Source: Pelomonas sp. KK5 (GTDB lineage Bacteria > Pseudomonadota > Gammaproteobacteria > Burkholderiales > Burkholderiaceae_C). From it: a stretch of 57,866 bases of DNA. Positions 1-11,309 of the stretch are shown piece after piece (the first letter of the stretch is position 1; each line of letters begins with the position of its first letter). Made by a program: the position numbers and the translations under genes. Under the pieces are notes generated by a model that saw nothing but the letters and a program-made list of their open reading frames with translations, had not been told where the DNA came from and searched no databases. Where the stretch lies: NCBI RefSeq assembly GCF_001984095.1, contig NZ_LYVQ01000003.1, positions 1-57,866 of the forward strand. Reading direction: 5' to 3'.

Positions 1-148
1 GCGCATAGGTGCGCACGTCCTCGCGGGCGCCCGCGCGGGCCATGTCGGCCAGCAGCGCGACGCGCAGGCCCTGGGCGCCCAGGGCCAGGGCCAGGCTGCG
101 TCCGACGCAGCCGCTGCCGCGGACCAGGACCTCGAAACTCTGTTGCAT
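1..148 (-). CDS. UbiH/VisC-family FAD-dependent hydroxylase, N-terminal fragment
   Basis: Only the first 49 or so codons are in the window; the gene runs off the left edge. The start is ATG at 146-148 on the minus strand. The protein opens with a beta-strand followed by [11 protein letters not shown], a GxGxxG dinucleotide-binding turn, and a second strand ending VALLAD. That is the usual N-terminus of flavoprotein monooxygenases of the ubiquinone-biosynthesis UbiH/UbiF/COQ6 family. The family assignment is inference from this short stretch; other FAD oxidoreductases begin the same way. It is divergent from ychF. Confidence 0.55.
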   Translation of the reverse strand, partial: MQQSFEVLVRGSGCVGRSLALALGAQGLRVALLADMARAGAREDVRTYA

Positions 149-226
149 GGCGGCATTGTAGGCAGGCCGGATAAAATCGCCGGCTTCGCCGCGGCCGTCC
201 CGCAGCCTACCCACAGAAAGTCTTTC

Positions 227-1318
<1,092 letters not shown>

Positions 1319-1362
1319 CGGTGTTACACCGCCGCCCCAGTTAGCGGCTACCCTTCGGGCCC

Positions 1363-4300
1363 ATGCCCGCTAACTCCGAAACTGCACGGACCCTCGGCCG
1401 GGGCCTGGCCATCGCGCTGAGCTACCTGCTCGTCGGCTGGCTCAGCATGGGCCTGGCCATCCCGCCGAACTACGCCACGCCGCTGTATCCGGCGGCCGGG
1501 CTGGCACTGGCGGCGATGCTGAGCTACGGGCCGCGCTACGCGGGCGCGCTGCTGGTCGGCGCGACCGCGATCAACTCGATCATTGCCGAGGCCCACGGCA
1601 TCCCCTCCTTCGTCGCCGCCTTCGGCGCCGGCTGCGGGGCCACGCTGCAGGCGGTGGCCGGCGCCTGGGCGATCCGCCGCGTGGTGCGCCAGCCGCTGCT
1701 GCTGTCCGAGCCGCGCGACCTGCTGCTGTTCTTCGGCCTGGGCGCCGGCGCGGCCTGCCTGATCAGCCCGACGATCGGCTGCGCCGCGCTGCTGCTGTCC
1801 GGCGGCATCGGCACCGCGCAGTACGCCAGCACCTGGGCCGCCTGGTGGCTGGGCGACACGCTGGGCGTGCTGATCGGTGCGCCGATCGCACTGACGCTGA
1901 TCGGCCAGCCGCGCGAGGCCTGGGCCCCGCGCCGGCTCAGCGTGGGCCTGCCGATGCTGGTCACCACGGCGCTGGTGGCGCTGGCCATCATCGGCGTCAC
2001 CCGCTGGGAGCAGCAGCGGGCCAGCAATGTCTTCGAGCGAGACGCCGGCACCGCCGCCAATGCGCTGGAGCTGCTGCTGCGCGAACCGCTGATGGCGCTG
2101 GAAGGCGTGCACAGCGCCCTGCTGGTGGCGCCGGCGCCGGACCGCGAGGCCTTCCGCCGCGCTACCGCCAACTTCCTGCCCGCCGACGGCCCGCTGCTCG
2201 CCCTGGGCCTGCTGCGTCGCGTGCCTCGCGCCGGGCAGGCGGCCTTCAACGCCGGCGCGCGGGCCGAGGGCTTCGCCACCTTCGAGTCGCGCGACCGGCG
2301 CTTCCCCGGCGACATCCAGCCCGCCGCCGGTGAAGACATGATGGTCATCCGGCTGATCGAGCCGCTGGACCGCAATGCCCCGGCGCTGGGCGTCAATGTG
2401 CGCTCGGTGACCGGCTCGCGCGCGGCGCTGGAGCGCAGCGAACGCAGCGGCGAGCCCTTCGCCTCGCCGGCCATCCAGCTCTCGCAGGCCGCCCCCCGGA
2501 CCACCGGCGTGGTCGTCTACCAGGCGCTCTTCGCCGGCACGCCGCGCACGCCTGCCGAACGCGTGGCCGCACTGCAGGGCGCGGTGTTCGCCACGCTGCG
2601 TCCCGAACTGCTGGCCGAGCGAGTGCTGCGCAACGCGCCGGGCTACCTGGCGATCTGCCTGGTCGACATGGCGCCCGACGCACGCCGCCCGCGGCTGGCC
2701 GGCGAGGACGGCTGCGAGACCCAAGCCGGCGGCCCGCATGCGGTGACGCCATGGACGCGGCGCCTGAGCTTCGGCGGCCGGCCCTGGGAGATCCGCGTAC
2801 TGGCCCCGCACGGCGTGCCGCTGGAGGACACGCGCAGCTGGCCCTTCGCGCTGGTGGGCCTGGTGTCCACCGCCCTGCTGGGCGTGCTGCTGCTGATGAT
2901 GAGCGGGCGGGCCCGGCACATCGAGGGCCTGGTGCTGGCCCGCACGGCCGAGCTCAAGCGCGAGGTGGCGGAGCGCGAGCAGGGCGCGCTGGCCCTGGCG
3001 GCCAGCGAGGAGCGCTTTCGCAGCATCTTCGAGCACGCGCCGATCGGCATCGTCTTCACCAATCCCTACGCGGTGATCAAGGACGCGAACCCCCACTTCT
3101 GCCGCTTCGTGGGCTACAGCGCCGACGAGCTGCGGCGCATGAGCAGCTTCGACATCAGCCACCCGGACGAGCGCGTGGAGGACGAGCGCATGGCTCGCCA
3201 GCTGCTGGCCGGCGAGATCGGCTTCTATCGCCGCCACAAGCGCTACATCTCCGCCCAGGGTCAGGTCTTGCAGGCGCGGGTGACGGTCAGCGCGCTGCGC
3301 AACGACGCGGGCCGGGTGCACCGGCTGGTCGGCGTGATCGAGGACATCGCCGACCTGCTGAAGATGCAGGAGCTGGCCCGCGTGGCCCATGTGGCCGCCG
3401 CGGCCAACCAGGCGAAGAACGAGTTCCTCTCGCGCATGAGCCACGAGCTGCGCACGCCGCTGAACGCGATGCTGGGCTTCACCCAGCTGCTCGAGCTCGA
3501 CACGGCCGAGCCGCTGCAGCCGCGCCAGCGCGAGCGCACCGCGCAGATCCAGCAGGCCGGCTGGCACCTGCTGGAGATGATCAACGACACGCTGGACCTG
3601 TCGCGCATCGAGTCCGGCGCGCTACGGCTGGAACTGGCGCCGCTGGCCCTGCCCCAGCTGCTGGACGAGGTGCAGGCCCTGGTCGAGGCCGATGCGCGCG
3701 AGCGGCGCCTGACGATCTCGCGCGAGCTCGCCGCCGATGCCCTGCAGGTGCAGGGCGACGTCACGCGGGTCAAGCAGGTGCTGACCAACCTGCTCAGCAA
3801 TGCAGTCAAGTACAACACCGAGGGGGGGCGCATCCTGATGCGCAGCCGCCGCGGCAGCGACGGCTGCATCGAGCTGGCCATCGAGGATACCGGGCTGGGC
3901 CTGACGCCCGCGCAGATGGCCGCGCTGTTCCAGCCCTTCAACCGCCTGGGCCGCGAGCGTGGCAGCACCGGCGGCACCGGGATCGGCCTGGTGATCGCCA
4001 AGCGGCTGGCCGAGTTGATGGGTGGCAGCCTGAGCGCAGCGAGCCGCGCCGGACAGGGCTCGACCTTCACGCTGCGCCTGCCGCTGGCCACGGGCACCAC
4101 CACGGTCGCCGCCGCCGACGCAGCTGCCCCGGACGGCGGCCCGGGGCCCGCGGGCCAGCGCCGCATCATCTATATCGAAGACAACCCGATGAACGCCGAG
4201 CTGATGCGCGGCGCCTTCGAGCAGCGGCCGCTGTTCGACCTGGCGATCTACACCACCGGCGAGGCCGGCCTGCGCGCGGTGCTGGAAGCGCCGCCGGACC

Positions 4301-4530
4301 TGCTGCTGCTGGACATGCAGCTGCCTGACACCGACGGGCTGAGCGTGCTGAGACGGCTGCGCGAGCAGTTGCCGGCCGAGCGGCTGCCGGTGGTCGCCGT
4401 CTCCGCCAACGCGCTGCAGTCGCAGATCGACGCCAGCGCCGAGGCCGGCACGCAGCACTATCTGACCAAGCCGCTGGACGTGCGGGCGCTGCTGGCGCTG
4501 CTGGACCGGCTGCTCGCGCGGGAAGCGTGA
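1363..4530 (+). CDS. Membrane hybrid sensor histidine kinase (MASE1-CHASE-PAS-HisKA-HATPase-REC)
   Basis: A 1055-residue hybrid two-component sensor. Residues about 1-190 are a multi-helix MASE1-type membrane domain; about 225-430 form a periplasmic CHASE-like domain (conserved GVNVRSVTGSRAAL) closed by another membrane helix near 500. A PAS domain follows (about 545-665, ERFRSIFEHAPIGI). The phosphoacceptor His is H694 in SHELRTPLNAMLGF. The ATPase N-box is LLSNAVKYN, with G-boxes DTGLGL and GGTGIGL. A C-terminal receiver has EDNPMNAEL, phosphoacceptor D984 in LLLDMQLPDTDG, and the usual conserved K (LTKPLD). The signal sensed cannot be told. A CheW gene follows closely, but no other chemotaxis genes are present. 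Confidence 0.93.
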   Translation: MPANSETARTLGRGLAIALSYLLVGWLSMGLAIPPNYATPLYPAAGLALAAMLSYGPRYAGALLVGATAINSIIAEAHGIPSFVAAFGAGCGATLQAVAGAWAIRRVVRQPLLLSEPRDLLLFFGLGAGAACLISPTIGCAALLLSGGIGTAQYASTWAAWWLGDTLGVLIGAPIALTLIGQPREAWAPRRLSVGLPMLVTTALVALAIIGVTRWEQQRASNVFERDAGTAANALELLLREPLMALEGVHSALLVAPAPDREAFRRATANFLPADGPLLALGLLRRVPRAGQAAFNAGARAEGFATFESRDRRFPGDIQPAAGEDMMVIRLIEPLDRNAPALGVNVRSVTGSRAALERSERSGEPFASPAIQLSQAAPRTTGVVVYQALFAGTPRTPAERVAALQGAVFATLRPELLAERVLRNAPGYLAICLVDMAPDARRPRLAGEDGCETQAGGPHAVTPWTRRLSFGGRPWEIRVLAPHGVPLEDTRSWPFALVGLVSTALLGVLLLMMSGRARHIEGLVLARTAELKREVAEREQGALALAASEERFRSIFEHAPIGIVFTNPYAVIKDANPHFCRFVGYSADELRRMSSFDISHPDERVEDERMARQLLAGEIGFYRRHKRYISAQGQVLQARVTVSALRNDAGRVHRLVGVIEDIADLLKMQELARVAHVAAAANQAKNEFLSRMSHELRTPLNAMLGFTQLLELDTAEPLQPRQRERTAQIQQAGWHLLEMINDTLDLSRIESGALRLELAPLALPQLLDEVQALVEADARERRLTISRELAADALQVQGDVTRVKQVLTNLLSNAVKYNTEGGRILMRSRRGSDGCIELAIEDTGLGLTPAQMAALFQPFNRLGRERGSTGGTGIGLVIAKRLAELMGGSLSAASRAGQGSTFTLRLPLATGTTTVAAADAAAPDGGPGPAGQRRIIYIEDNPMNAELMRGAFEQRPLFDLAIYTTGEAGLRAVLEAPPDLLLLDMQLPDTDGLSVLRRLREQLPAERLPVVAVSANALQSQIDASAEAGTQHYLTKPLDVRALLALLDRLLAREA

Positions 4531-4595
4531 AGTCGGCCACGGCAGCCCGTGGCATGCCGCTCGGATCGGGCGTTAGGGCCGGCAGAATGCCCGGC

Positions 4596-5114
4596 ATGAG
4601 CAACACCGCCCTCGTCGCCGCACAGGCGCCCCTTCCCGTCCCCGTCGCCGGTCACGCACTGCAGAGCCTGAAGGCCGGCACACAGCAGTTCCTCACCTTC
4701 CGCGTCGGCGAGGAGGAGTACGGCATGGACATCCTGCGCGTGCAGGAGATCCGCTCCTACGAGAAGCCCACCCGCATCGCCAACGCGCCCGAGTTCGTCA
4801 AGGGCGTGATCAACCTGCGCGGCGTGATCGTGCCGGTGGTGGACCTGCGGCTGCGTCTGGGCCAGGCCGCCGAGTACAACGACTTCACGGTCGTGGTCGT
4901 GCTGAACGTGCTGGGCCGGGTCGTCGGCATCGTCGTGGACTCGGTGTCCGACGTGCTGGAACTGGCGGCCGACGAGATCAAGGCGCGGCCGGAGCTGGCC
5001 GCCGCCGTCGACGCTCGCCACATCACCGGCCTCGGCAAGGTCGGCGATCGCATGCTGATCCTGCTGGACATCGAGTCGATGGCCGGCAGCGCCGAGTTCG
5101 GCCTGGTCAACTAA
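4596..5114 (+). CDS. cheW: CheW chemotaxis coupling protein
   Basis: A 172-residue CheW-domain scaffold linking receptors to a CheA kinase. The signature [22 protein letters not shown] and [16 protein letters not shown] are present. The ATG at 4596 (MSNTALV) is preferred over in-frame ATGs at 4527 and 4587, which would overlap or crowd the preceding kinase; the start is not certain because no strong Shine-Dalgarno is visible. Its TAA stop (5112-5114) overlaps the convergent proB stop (5111-5113), so the two genes share bases. It stands alone without cheA, cheB or cheR nearby, so its receptor and kinase partners must be encoded elsewhere. Confidence 0.92.
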   Translation: MSNTALVAAQAPLPVPVAGHALQSLKAGTQQFLTFRVGEEEYGMDILRVQEIRSYEKPTRIANAPEFVKGVINLRGVIVPVVDLRLRLGQAAEYNDFTVVVVLNVLGRVVGIVVDSVSDVLELAADEIKARPELAAAVDARHITGLGKVGDRMLILLDIESMAGSAEFGLVN

Positions 5115-6223
5115 CTGAGGACCAGGTTGGTCCGGTGGATCAGCTCGTGCTCGGCGACGTAGCCGAGCACCGATTCGATCTCGCCTGAAGCCTTGCGCGC
5201 AATGAGGCGCGCCTCCGCGCTCGAGTAGTTCGTCAGTCCGCGGGCGATCTCGCGGCCATGAGGGTCGCGCACGGCGATCACGTCGCCCCGATGGAACTCG
5301 CCCTGCACCTCGGTCACGCCGATCGGAAGCAGGCTCTTGCCCTCGCCCTGCACCTTGGCCGCCGCGCCGGCGTCCACGCTGACGGCACCGCGCAATTGCA
5401 GGTGGCCCACCATCCAGAGCTTGCGCGCCGCCAGCTTGGCGGTGCTGGCCGTAAGGGCCGTGCCGATCGGTTCGCCCCTCGCCAGCCGCAGCAGCACGTC
5501 GGGCTCGCGGCCCCAGGCGATCACGGTGCCGGCGCCACTCACTGCCGCGCGCTTGGCGGCGAGGATCTTGGTGATCATGCCGCCGCGGCCCAGGCTCGAG
5601 CCCGCGCCGCCAGCCATCACCTCCAGCTCGGGCGTGCCGGCCACGGCCTCGTGGATGAAGCGCGCGTTCGGGTCCTTGCGCGGATCGGCCGAGTACAGGC
5701 CCTGCTGGTCGGTGAGGATCAGCAGCGCATCGGCTTCCACCAGGTTGGCCACCAGCGCGCCGAGCGTGTCGTTGTCGCCGAACTTGATTTCGTCGTTGAC
5801 GACGGTGTCGTTCTCGTTGATGACCGGCAGCACGCGGTGCTGCAGCAGCGTCAGCAGCGTGGAGCGGGCGTTCAGGTAGCGCTCGCGGTCGGCCAGGTCG
5901 GCATGGGTGAGCAGCACCTGGGCGCTGCCCATGCCCTCCTCGCGCAGCTTGGTCTCGTACATCTGCGCCAGGCCCATCTGGCCCACCGCCGCCGCTGCCT
6001 GCAGCTCGTGCACTTCCTTGGGCCGCGTGGCCCAGCCCAGGCGCTTCATGCCCTCGGCGATCGCACCGCTGGACACCATCACCAGCTCGCGCCCCTCGCG
6101 GGCCAGCGCCGCCATCTGCCGGCACCAGTTGCCGATCGCATCGGCATCGACGCCCCGGCCTTCGTTGGTGACGAGGCTGCTGCCGACTTTGACAACGATG
6201 CGGCGGGCGTCTTTGAGGAGCAT
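5111..6223 (-). CDS. proB: Glutamate 5-kinase
   Basis: Catalyses ATP-dependent phosphorylation of L-glutamate to gamma-glutamyl phosphate, the first step of proline synthesis. The 370-residue length fits ProB with a C-terminal PUA domain. The amino-acid kinase core begins [15 protein letters not shown] and contains [11 protein letters not shown], the [15 protein letters not shown] glutamate-binding stretch and [10 protein letters not shown]. The PUA domain ([16 protein letters not shown]...NYSS) occupies about residues 285-365. The ATG at 6223 (MLLKDARR) is chosen; an upstream in-frame extension is unlike the family. It lies downstream of obgE by 25 bases and is probably cotranscribed. Confidence 0.95.
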   Translation of the reverse strand: MLLKDARRIVVKVGSSLVTNEGRGVDADAIGNWCRQMAALAREGRELVMVSSGAIAEGMKRLGWATRPKEVHELQAAAAVGQMGLAQMYETKLREEGMGSAQVLLTHADLADRERYLNARSTLLTLLQHRVLPVINENDTVVNDEIKFGDNDTLGALVANLVEADALLILTDQQGLYSADPRKDPNARFIHEAVAGTPELEVMAGGAGSSLGRGGMITKILAAKRAAVSGAGTVIAWGREPDVLLRLARGEPIGTALTASTAKLAARKLWMVGHLQLRGAVSVDAGAAAKVQGEGKSLLPIGVTEVQGEFHRGDVIAVRDPHGREIARGLTNYSSAEARLIARKASGEIESVLGYVAEHELIHRTNLVLS

Positions 6224-6248
6224 GATGTCTCTGCGCTGAACTTGAGGG

Positions 6249-7352
<1,104 letters not shown>

Positions 7353-7376
7353 TTAGGGCCGCAGCCTCGAAAATGC

Positions 7377-7400
7377 AGAAGCCCCGCGAGCGGGGCTTCT
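7377..7400 (-). terminator. Hairpin terminator after rplU-rpmA
   Basis: An 11-base perfect inverted repeat (7377-7387 with 7390-7400, AGAAGCCCCGC) lies 57 bases past the rpmA stop. On the minus strand it is followed by GCATTTTCG, a short T-run. It probably limits transcription of obgE relative to the ribosomal protein genes. Confidence 0.7.
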
Positions 7401-7457
7401 TTCAATCATCACCGGCGGTCGGCTGCGAAGCTGCCGCCGGCGAGGGTCACTGCGCTA

Positions 7458-7715
7458 TCAGGCGGCGGTGACGACCACGGTCGAGCGGTTCTGCTCGCCC
7501 TTGGTGGTGAAGGACACCTGGCCGTCGATCAGTGCGAACAGCGTGTGGTCCTTGCCCATGCCGACGTTCGTGCCGGCGTGGAACTTCGTGCCGCGCTGGC
7601 GGACGATGATGGAACCGGCCGAAACGACCTGACCACCATAGACCTTAACGCCCAGCATCTTCGGTTTGGAGTCGCGGCCGTTCCGTGTGGAACCACCGCC
7701 CTTTTTCTGTGCCAT
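7458..7715 (-). CDS. rpmA: 50S ribosomal protein bL27
   Basis: An 85-residue ribosomal protein of the peptidyl-transferase centre. The N-terminus [16 protein letters not shown] is the diagnostic L27 sequence, and the body ([36 protein letters not shown]-like) matches the family. It follows rplU by 40 bases, the near-universal order. Confidence 0.98.
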   Translation of the reverse strand: MAQKKGGGSTRNGRDSKPKMLGVKVYGGQVVSAGSIIVRQRGTKFHAGTNVGMGKDHTLFALIDGQVSFTTKGEQNRSTVVVTAA

Positions 7716-7755
7716 GGATCAGCTCCTTGAGACTTGGTTGGAGGAGAAGGATCGC

Positions 7756-8067
7756 TTAGACGTTGACCGCGCTGATTTCCAGCTCGGTGTAAGTCTGGCG
7801 GTGGCCCTGGCTCTTCTTGTAGTGCTTGCGACGACGCAGCTTGAAGATGCGCACCTTGTCGTGCTTGCCTTGAGCAACCACGGTGGCCTTCACGCTGGCG
7901 CCAGCAACCAAGGGAGCGCCGACCTGCAGTTCCGCGCCGCTTCCGACGGCCAGAACTTCATTGATCACGATCTCTTGGCCAACTTCCGCAGCAATCTGTT
8001 CTACCTTGATCTTTTCGCCAGCAGCAACTTTGTATTGCTTGCCGCCGGTTTTTATGACCGCGTACAT
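7756..8067 (-). CDS. rplU: 50S ribosomal protein bL21
   Basis: A 103-residue 23S rRNA-binding protein. The start [14 protein letters not shown] is diagnostic and places the ATG at 8065-8067; a longer in-frame extension upstream is rejected. The C-terminal [20 protein letters not shown] is conserved. It is the first gene of the rplU-rpmA unit, with a promoter visible at 8118-8146. Confidence 0.98.
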   Translation of the reverse strand: MYAVIKTGGKQYKVAAGEKIKVEQIAAEVGQEIVINEVLAVGSGAELQVGAPLVAGASVKATVVAQGKHDKVRIFKLRRRKHYKKSQGHRQTYTELEISAVNV

Positions 8068-8117
8068 ATCAGCCCTTTCAAATGACTCGAGCCCAAAGAA
8101 TCTGGGTCGAGCCCGCG

Positions 8118-8146
8118 AGTATAGCATGGGCACGGGAAAACACCAA
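8118..8146 (-). promoter_or_regulatory. Sigma-70-type promoter for rplU-rpmA
   Basis: Reading the minus strand, TTGGTG (8146-8141) and TATACT (8123-8118) are separated by exactly 17 bases, a near-consensus -35/-10 pair. The -10 lies about 50 bases before the rplU start codon. Confidence 0.7.
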
Positions 8147-8216
8147 GCCGCATGCCCGGCTGCAGCGCAGCCTGCGTCCCGGCGCCGTGACGAGCAGAGC
8201 GGTTACAGCTCGTTCC

Positions 8217-8222
8217 TATAAT
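8217..8222 (+). promoter_or_regulatory. -10 element of the ispB promoter
   Basis: A perfect TATAAT lies 28 bases before the GTG start of ispB. No good -35 hexamer is seen at the right spacing, so strength is uncertain. It is divergent from the rplU promoter. Confidence 0.5.
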
Positions 8223-8250
8223 CAGCGTTTCGCCCCAAAGAGAGCCGAGT

Positions 8251-9258
8251 GTGCCCGTCGCGTCTGCCGCCTCATCGTCATTGCCCCTGGATCCCGTCGT
8301 CGAGGCCCTCGACGAGCTGAACGCGCAGATGCGCGAGGTGGACGCCGTGATCTCGCGCCGGCTCGCCTCGGAGGTCGCGCTGATCAACCAGATCTCCGGC
8401 TACATCGTGCACGCTGGCGGCAAGCGCATGCGGCCCAAGCTCGTGCTGCTGTTCGCCAATGCGCTGGGCCATGCGAGCCCGGCCCGCTTCGAGCTGGCCG
8501 CCACGGTGGAGTTCATCCACACGGCCACGCTGCTGCACGACGACGTGGTCGACGAGTCGCAACTGCGCCGCGGCAAGCAGACGGCCAATGCGATGTTCGG
8601 CAATGCGGCCAGCGTGCTGGTGGGCGACTTCCTCTACTCGCGCGCCTTCCAGATGATGGTCTCGGTCGAGCGCATGCGGGTGCTGGAGGTGCTGGCCGAC
8701 GCGACGAACGTCATCGCCGAGGGCGAGGTCCTGCAATTGATGAACATGCACGACCCGGACGCAACGGTGGAGAGCTATCTGCGCGTGATCCGCTACAAGA
8801 CCGCCAAGCTCTTCGAGGCCAGCGCCCGGCTGGGCGCCGTGCTGGCCGATGCCAGCCCGGAAGTCGAGGAAGCCTGTGCGGCCTACGGCCGCGCGCTCGG
8901 CACCGCCTTCCAGCTGATCGACGACGTGCTCGACTACGAGAGCGACTCGCAGACCCTGGGCAAGAACATCGGCGACGACCTGCGTGAAGGCAAGCCGACG
9001 CTGCCGCTGCTGATCGCGATGGAGCGCAGCACGCCCGAGCAGCGCGCGCTGATCCGCCATGCGATCGAGCACGGCGAGGAAGAGAAGCTGGCCCAGATCG
9101 TCGAGATCGTCCGCTCGACCGGCGCGCTGGAAGCGACCCGGGAGGCGGCACGCATCGAAGCCCAGCACGCAAAAGATGCGCTGAATTTGCTTCCTGCTTC
9201 CAAGTGGCAGAAATCTCTGCTAGAATTTGCGGCTCAGTCGGTTGAGAGATCTTTTTAA
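8251..9258 (+). CDS. ispB: Octaprenyl (polyprenyl) diphosphate synthase
   Basis: A trans-prenyltransferase that extends farnesyl diphosphate with isopentenyl diphosphate to make the ubiquinone side chain. The 335-residue protein has the first aspartate-rich motif LHDDVVDES with the following RRGKQTAN, and the second motif FQLIDDVLDYES. GGKRMRPKLVLL near the N-terminus binds substrate. The start is taken as GTG 8251; no ATG gives the full N-terminus. The tRNA-Pro gene follows, with its probable promoter inside the last codons of ispB. Confidence 0.94.
   Translation: MPVASAASSSLPLDPVVEALDELNAQMREVDAVISRRLASEVALINQISGYIVHAGGKRMRPKLVLLFANALGHASPARFELAATVEFIHTATLLHDDVVDESQLRRGKQTANAMFGNAASVLVGDFLYSRAFQMMVSVERMRVLEVLADATNVIAEGEVLQLMNMHDPDATVESYLRVIRYKTAKLFEASARLGAVLADASPEVEEACAAYGRALGTAFQLIDDVLDYESDSQTLGKNIGDDLREGKPTLPLLIAMERSTPEQRALIRHAIEHGEEEKLAQIVEIVRSTGALEATREAARIEAQHAKDALNLLPASKWQKSLLEFAAQSVERSF
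9198..9226 (+). promoter_or_regulatory. Probable tRNA-Pro promoter inside the ispB 3' end
   Basis: TTCCAA (9198-9203) and TAGAAT (9221-9226) are 17 bases apart, about 95 bases before the tRNA. The match to consensus is moderate. Confidence 0.45.
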
Positions 9259-9320
9259 GAACTCGCTGCCGCTGACGCGAATCAAGGCCAGGCTGACTGG
9301 AGTTGAGCAGCAACAAAAAT

Positions 9321-9397
9321 CGGGGTGTAGCTTAGCCTGGTAGAGCGCTACGTTCGGGACGTAGAGGCCGGAGGTTCGAATCCTCTCACCCCGACCA
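9321..9397 (+). tRNA. tRNA-Pro (anticodon CGG)
   Basis: A 77-base cloverleaf: acceptor arm CGGGGTG/CACCCCG, D-arm with GCCTGGTAGAGC, anticodon stem CTACG/CGTAG enclosing loop TTCGGGA (anticodon CGG), T-loop GGTTCGAATCC, and an encoded CCA. Its 3' 45 bases are part of the island attachment repeat, and the tRNA stays intact. Confidence 0.97.
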
Positions 9398-9399
9398 GA
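9353..9399 (+). repeat. attL: left 47-bp attachment repeat
   Basis: It spans the anticodon loop to two bases past the CCA of tRNA-Pro and is identical to 47059-47105. The sequence differs outside it (G before and A after here; A before and C after on the right), fixing the repeat boundaries. Confidence 0.93.
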
Positions 9400-9410
9400 A
9401 TTCCCTTGTA

Positions 9411-9505
9411 AATCAAGGACATAGAGCAGCCGCGGAATCCGCGGCTGTTTTTGTTTCAGGGGTTCTGTGCCAAATCTGTGCCACGGAACACAGGTCGGTG
9501 GCACA
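9411..9505 (+). promoter_or_regulatory. Left arm of split attP: IHF-like site and TGTGCCA arm sites
   Basis: AATCAAGGACATA (9411-9423) fits the IHF consensus WATCAANNNNTTR at all but one base. Two direct TGTGCCA heptamers follow at 9466-9472 and 9477-9483, 11 bases apart, with one inverted copy (TGGCACA) at 9499-9505. The 25 bases from 9461 to 9485 recur exactly at 46917-46941. This matches the arm-type site layout of lambda-like integrases; the binding itself is inferred. Confidence 0.7.
9427..9455 (+). terminator. Island-borne rho-independent terminator for tRNA-Pro
   Basis: A 9-bp stem CAGCCGCGG/CCGCGGCTG with loop AAT (9427-9447) is followed by TTTTTGTTT. It lies inside the island, 30 bases past the tRNA, and replaces the native terminator now at 47118-47155. 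Confidence 0.85.
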
Positions 9506-9564
9506 ACGGTCGGTCCCATATAACTTCCGTGCCTACAGGAGTCTCCTCATCTTGGAGACCCCTC

Positions 9565-11160
9565 TTGGCAACTCTCATCAACCGCAGCCGCTACCGCGTC
9601 ACCGTCCGCAAGCACCCTGAACGGACCCGGCATTTCCGGTTCGACCAACTCGATGCCGTGAAAGCGCACATGGAAGAGCTGCGCGCCCAGCACTTCAAGC
9701 CTCACGTCGAGCAACTCGACGAGTCGTGGCTCGTCCGATTCCGCGACAAAGGCTTCAAGCCCCTGGAAGGCACGTTCAAGTCGGAGGCCCTGGCCGAAGG
9801 CTTCATCCAGCGAGTCAGCGAGGAGCGCCGCCGCGGCCTGTTCGTCGACTACACGAAGTCGCTCAAGACCAGTCTGGCCGACCTCATCGTCCGCTATCTG
9901 AGGGAAGAGGCACCGCGAGGCAAGAGCGCCAAGGTCCTCGCCTACTGCCTCGAAGGGTGGCTCGAAGACAGCGGCCCGACGGGCGTCCAGATGCTGGCCG
10001 ACTATCGCGACCAGCTGCGCAAGGATGGCCTGCCTGTTCGCGCTGCCCAGTTCAAGATGCGCCAAAGCAGCGAGGAACTGGCTTGGATTCACAAGCCGTT
10101 GGCGGAAATCACCACCGTCGACGTTGAGTCTTTCTTCAACGACCGCCTGGACGCTGTTAAGCCAGGAACGGTCGACCGTGAAATCGACCGCCTCAAAGCC
10201 ATCTTCAACGTCGCCATCAAAATCTGGGACTACCCGCTCGCCAAGAATCCACTGGACGCGGTGCGCCGCCCAGACTATTTCAACGAGCGTGACCGCCGAA
10301 TCTCGGCCGACGAAGAGCGCCGGCTGCTCGAAGCGTTGGCAGAGCTGGATTTCGAACGCGCCGTCGAGAAGCGACTCCGCGAGCTCGCGGATGCGGAGCT
10401 GGAGGGGCAGACATTCACGAGCAACGGCGCGCGCAAGAAGGTGCTGGCCAAGGTGCGCGCCGAGCTCCGCGCCTCGGCGGAGGAAACCGCAGAGGTCGAG
10501 CCGTATCTGCAGGCTTTCTACTGGTTCCAGGTGATGACCGCCGCTCGCCGCGGCGAAACAGTCGGCCTCAGCTGGGACCGCGTCGATTTCGAAGCCAGAA
10601 CCGCATTCCTGCCAGAGACAAAGAACGGCCGTGCACGCAAGCTCGCGCTCCGGCAGGACTTGATTGATGTCCTTCGAGACCTGCCGCGCAACACGCCGAA
10701 GGTGTTTGACATTGGGCTCGACTACATCGTGAAGGGTTGGTCCAAAGCCTGCGACATGGCCGGCATTGACGACTTGCACATCCATGACGTCCGCCATGAG
10801 GCGCTATCGCGCCTCGCAGAAACCGGCAAGTTCACGCTGCCCGAACTGCAGCTGTTCAGCGGGCATCGGGACCTGCGCATGCTGATGCGTTACGCCCACC
10901 TGTGTGCGTCCCGCCTAGCGAAAAAGCTGGACGAGTGCTTCAAGGACGATGCCAAAGTGCGACGGCACCATGGGCGCCAATTTTTGAACCGCGCTGCGGG
11001 CGTGAGCATGTCGGAGCTGTCCACTGCCGAGGAACAGCCTAGCGAAACTGTGGCGAAGGCCGCTGTGCTCGCCACGCCGGCCGAAGCTGGTGCGCCGAGT
11101 GCGGACGGCGCCCTCTACGCGACTAACGTCATCCCCTTCCCTGGCCGCCGCGTTGCCTGA
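9565..11160 (+). CDS. Tyrosine-family site-specific integrase
   Basis: A 531-residue recombinase expected to integrate and excise the island at tRNA-Pro. The TTG at 9565 is chosen as start because GGAG (9554-9557) lies 7 bases upstream; longer extensions run into the arm-type sites. The N-terminal arm/core-binding part covers about residues 1-230. Catalytic residues are visible: R328 (AARRGE), the HDVRH box with H407 and R410, H434 (GHRDLRM) and nucleophile Y443 (LMRYAHL). A 90-residue C-terminal tail past the tyrosine is longer than usual and low in recognisable motifs. It reads away from attL, the common arrangement. Confidence 0.93.
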   Translation: MATLINRSRYRVTVRKHPERTRHFRFDQLDAVKAHMEELRAQHFKPHVEQLDESWLVRFRDKGFKPLEGTFKSEALAEGFIQRVSEERRRGLFVDYTKSLKTSLADLIVRYLREEAPRGKSAKVLAYCLEGWLEDSGPTGVQMLADYRDQLRKDGLPVRAAQFKMRQSSEELAWIHKPLAEITTVDVESFFNDRLDAVKPGTVDREIDRLKAIFNVAIKIWDYPLAKNPLDAVRRPDYFNERDRRISADEERRLLEALAELDFERAVEKRLRELADAELEGQTFTSNGARKKVLAKVRAELRASAEETAEVEPYLQAFYWFQVMTAARRGETVGLSWDRVDFEARTAFLPETKNGRARKLALRQDLIDVLRDLPRNTPKVFDIGLDYIVKGWSKACDMAGIDDLHIHDVRHEALSRLAETGKFTLPELQLFSGHRDLRMLMRYAHLCASRLAKKLDECFKDDAKVRRHHGRQFLNRAAGVSMSELSTAEEQPSETVAKAAVLATPAEAGAPSADGALYATNVIPFPGRRVA

Positions 11161-11309
11161 CGCACCCGTTAGTCCCCTGCGCTGAGCCCCGTTGGGGGCC
11201 TCCTGATGCCACTGCTTCTTCCCCGAACGCAGTGGCTCGTTCGTTTGAAAGCCCAGCGAATAAATGAAGCTCCTAGACGCCGCATTGCCACCTCGGACAG
11301 TGCTCGACG

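Noticed and set aside
1348-3567. Long minus-strand frame of 739 codons opposite the histidine kinase gene
   Set aside because: It is rich in Arg/Gly/His/Gln with no motifs, a shadow of the high-GC kinase gene. The same applies to 50957-53251, 24331-25827, 20466-22256 and 27713-29776.
9220-9519. Minus-strand reading frame over the tRNA-Pro (contains SGRGERIRTSGLYVPN)
   Set aside because: This is the well-known false translation of an antisense tRNA. The same peptide appears at 46794-47225 over attR for the same reason.
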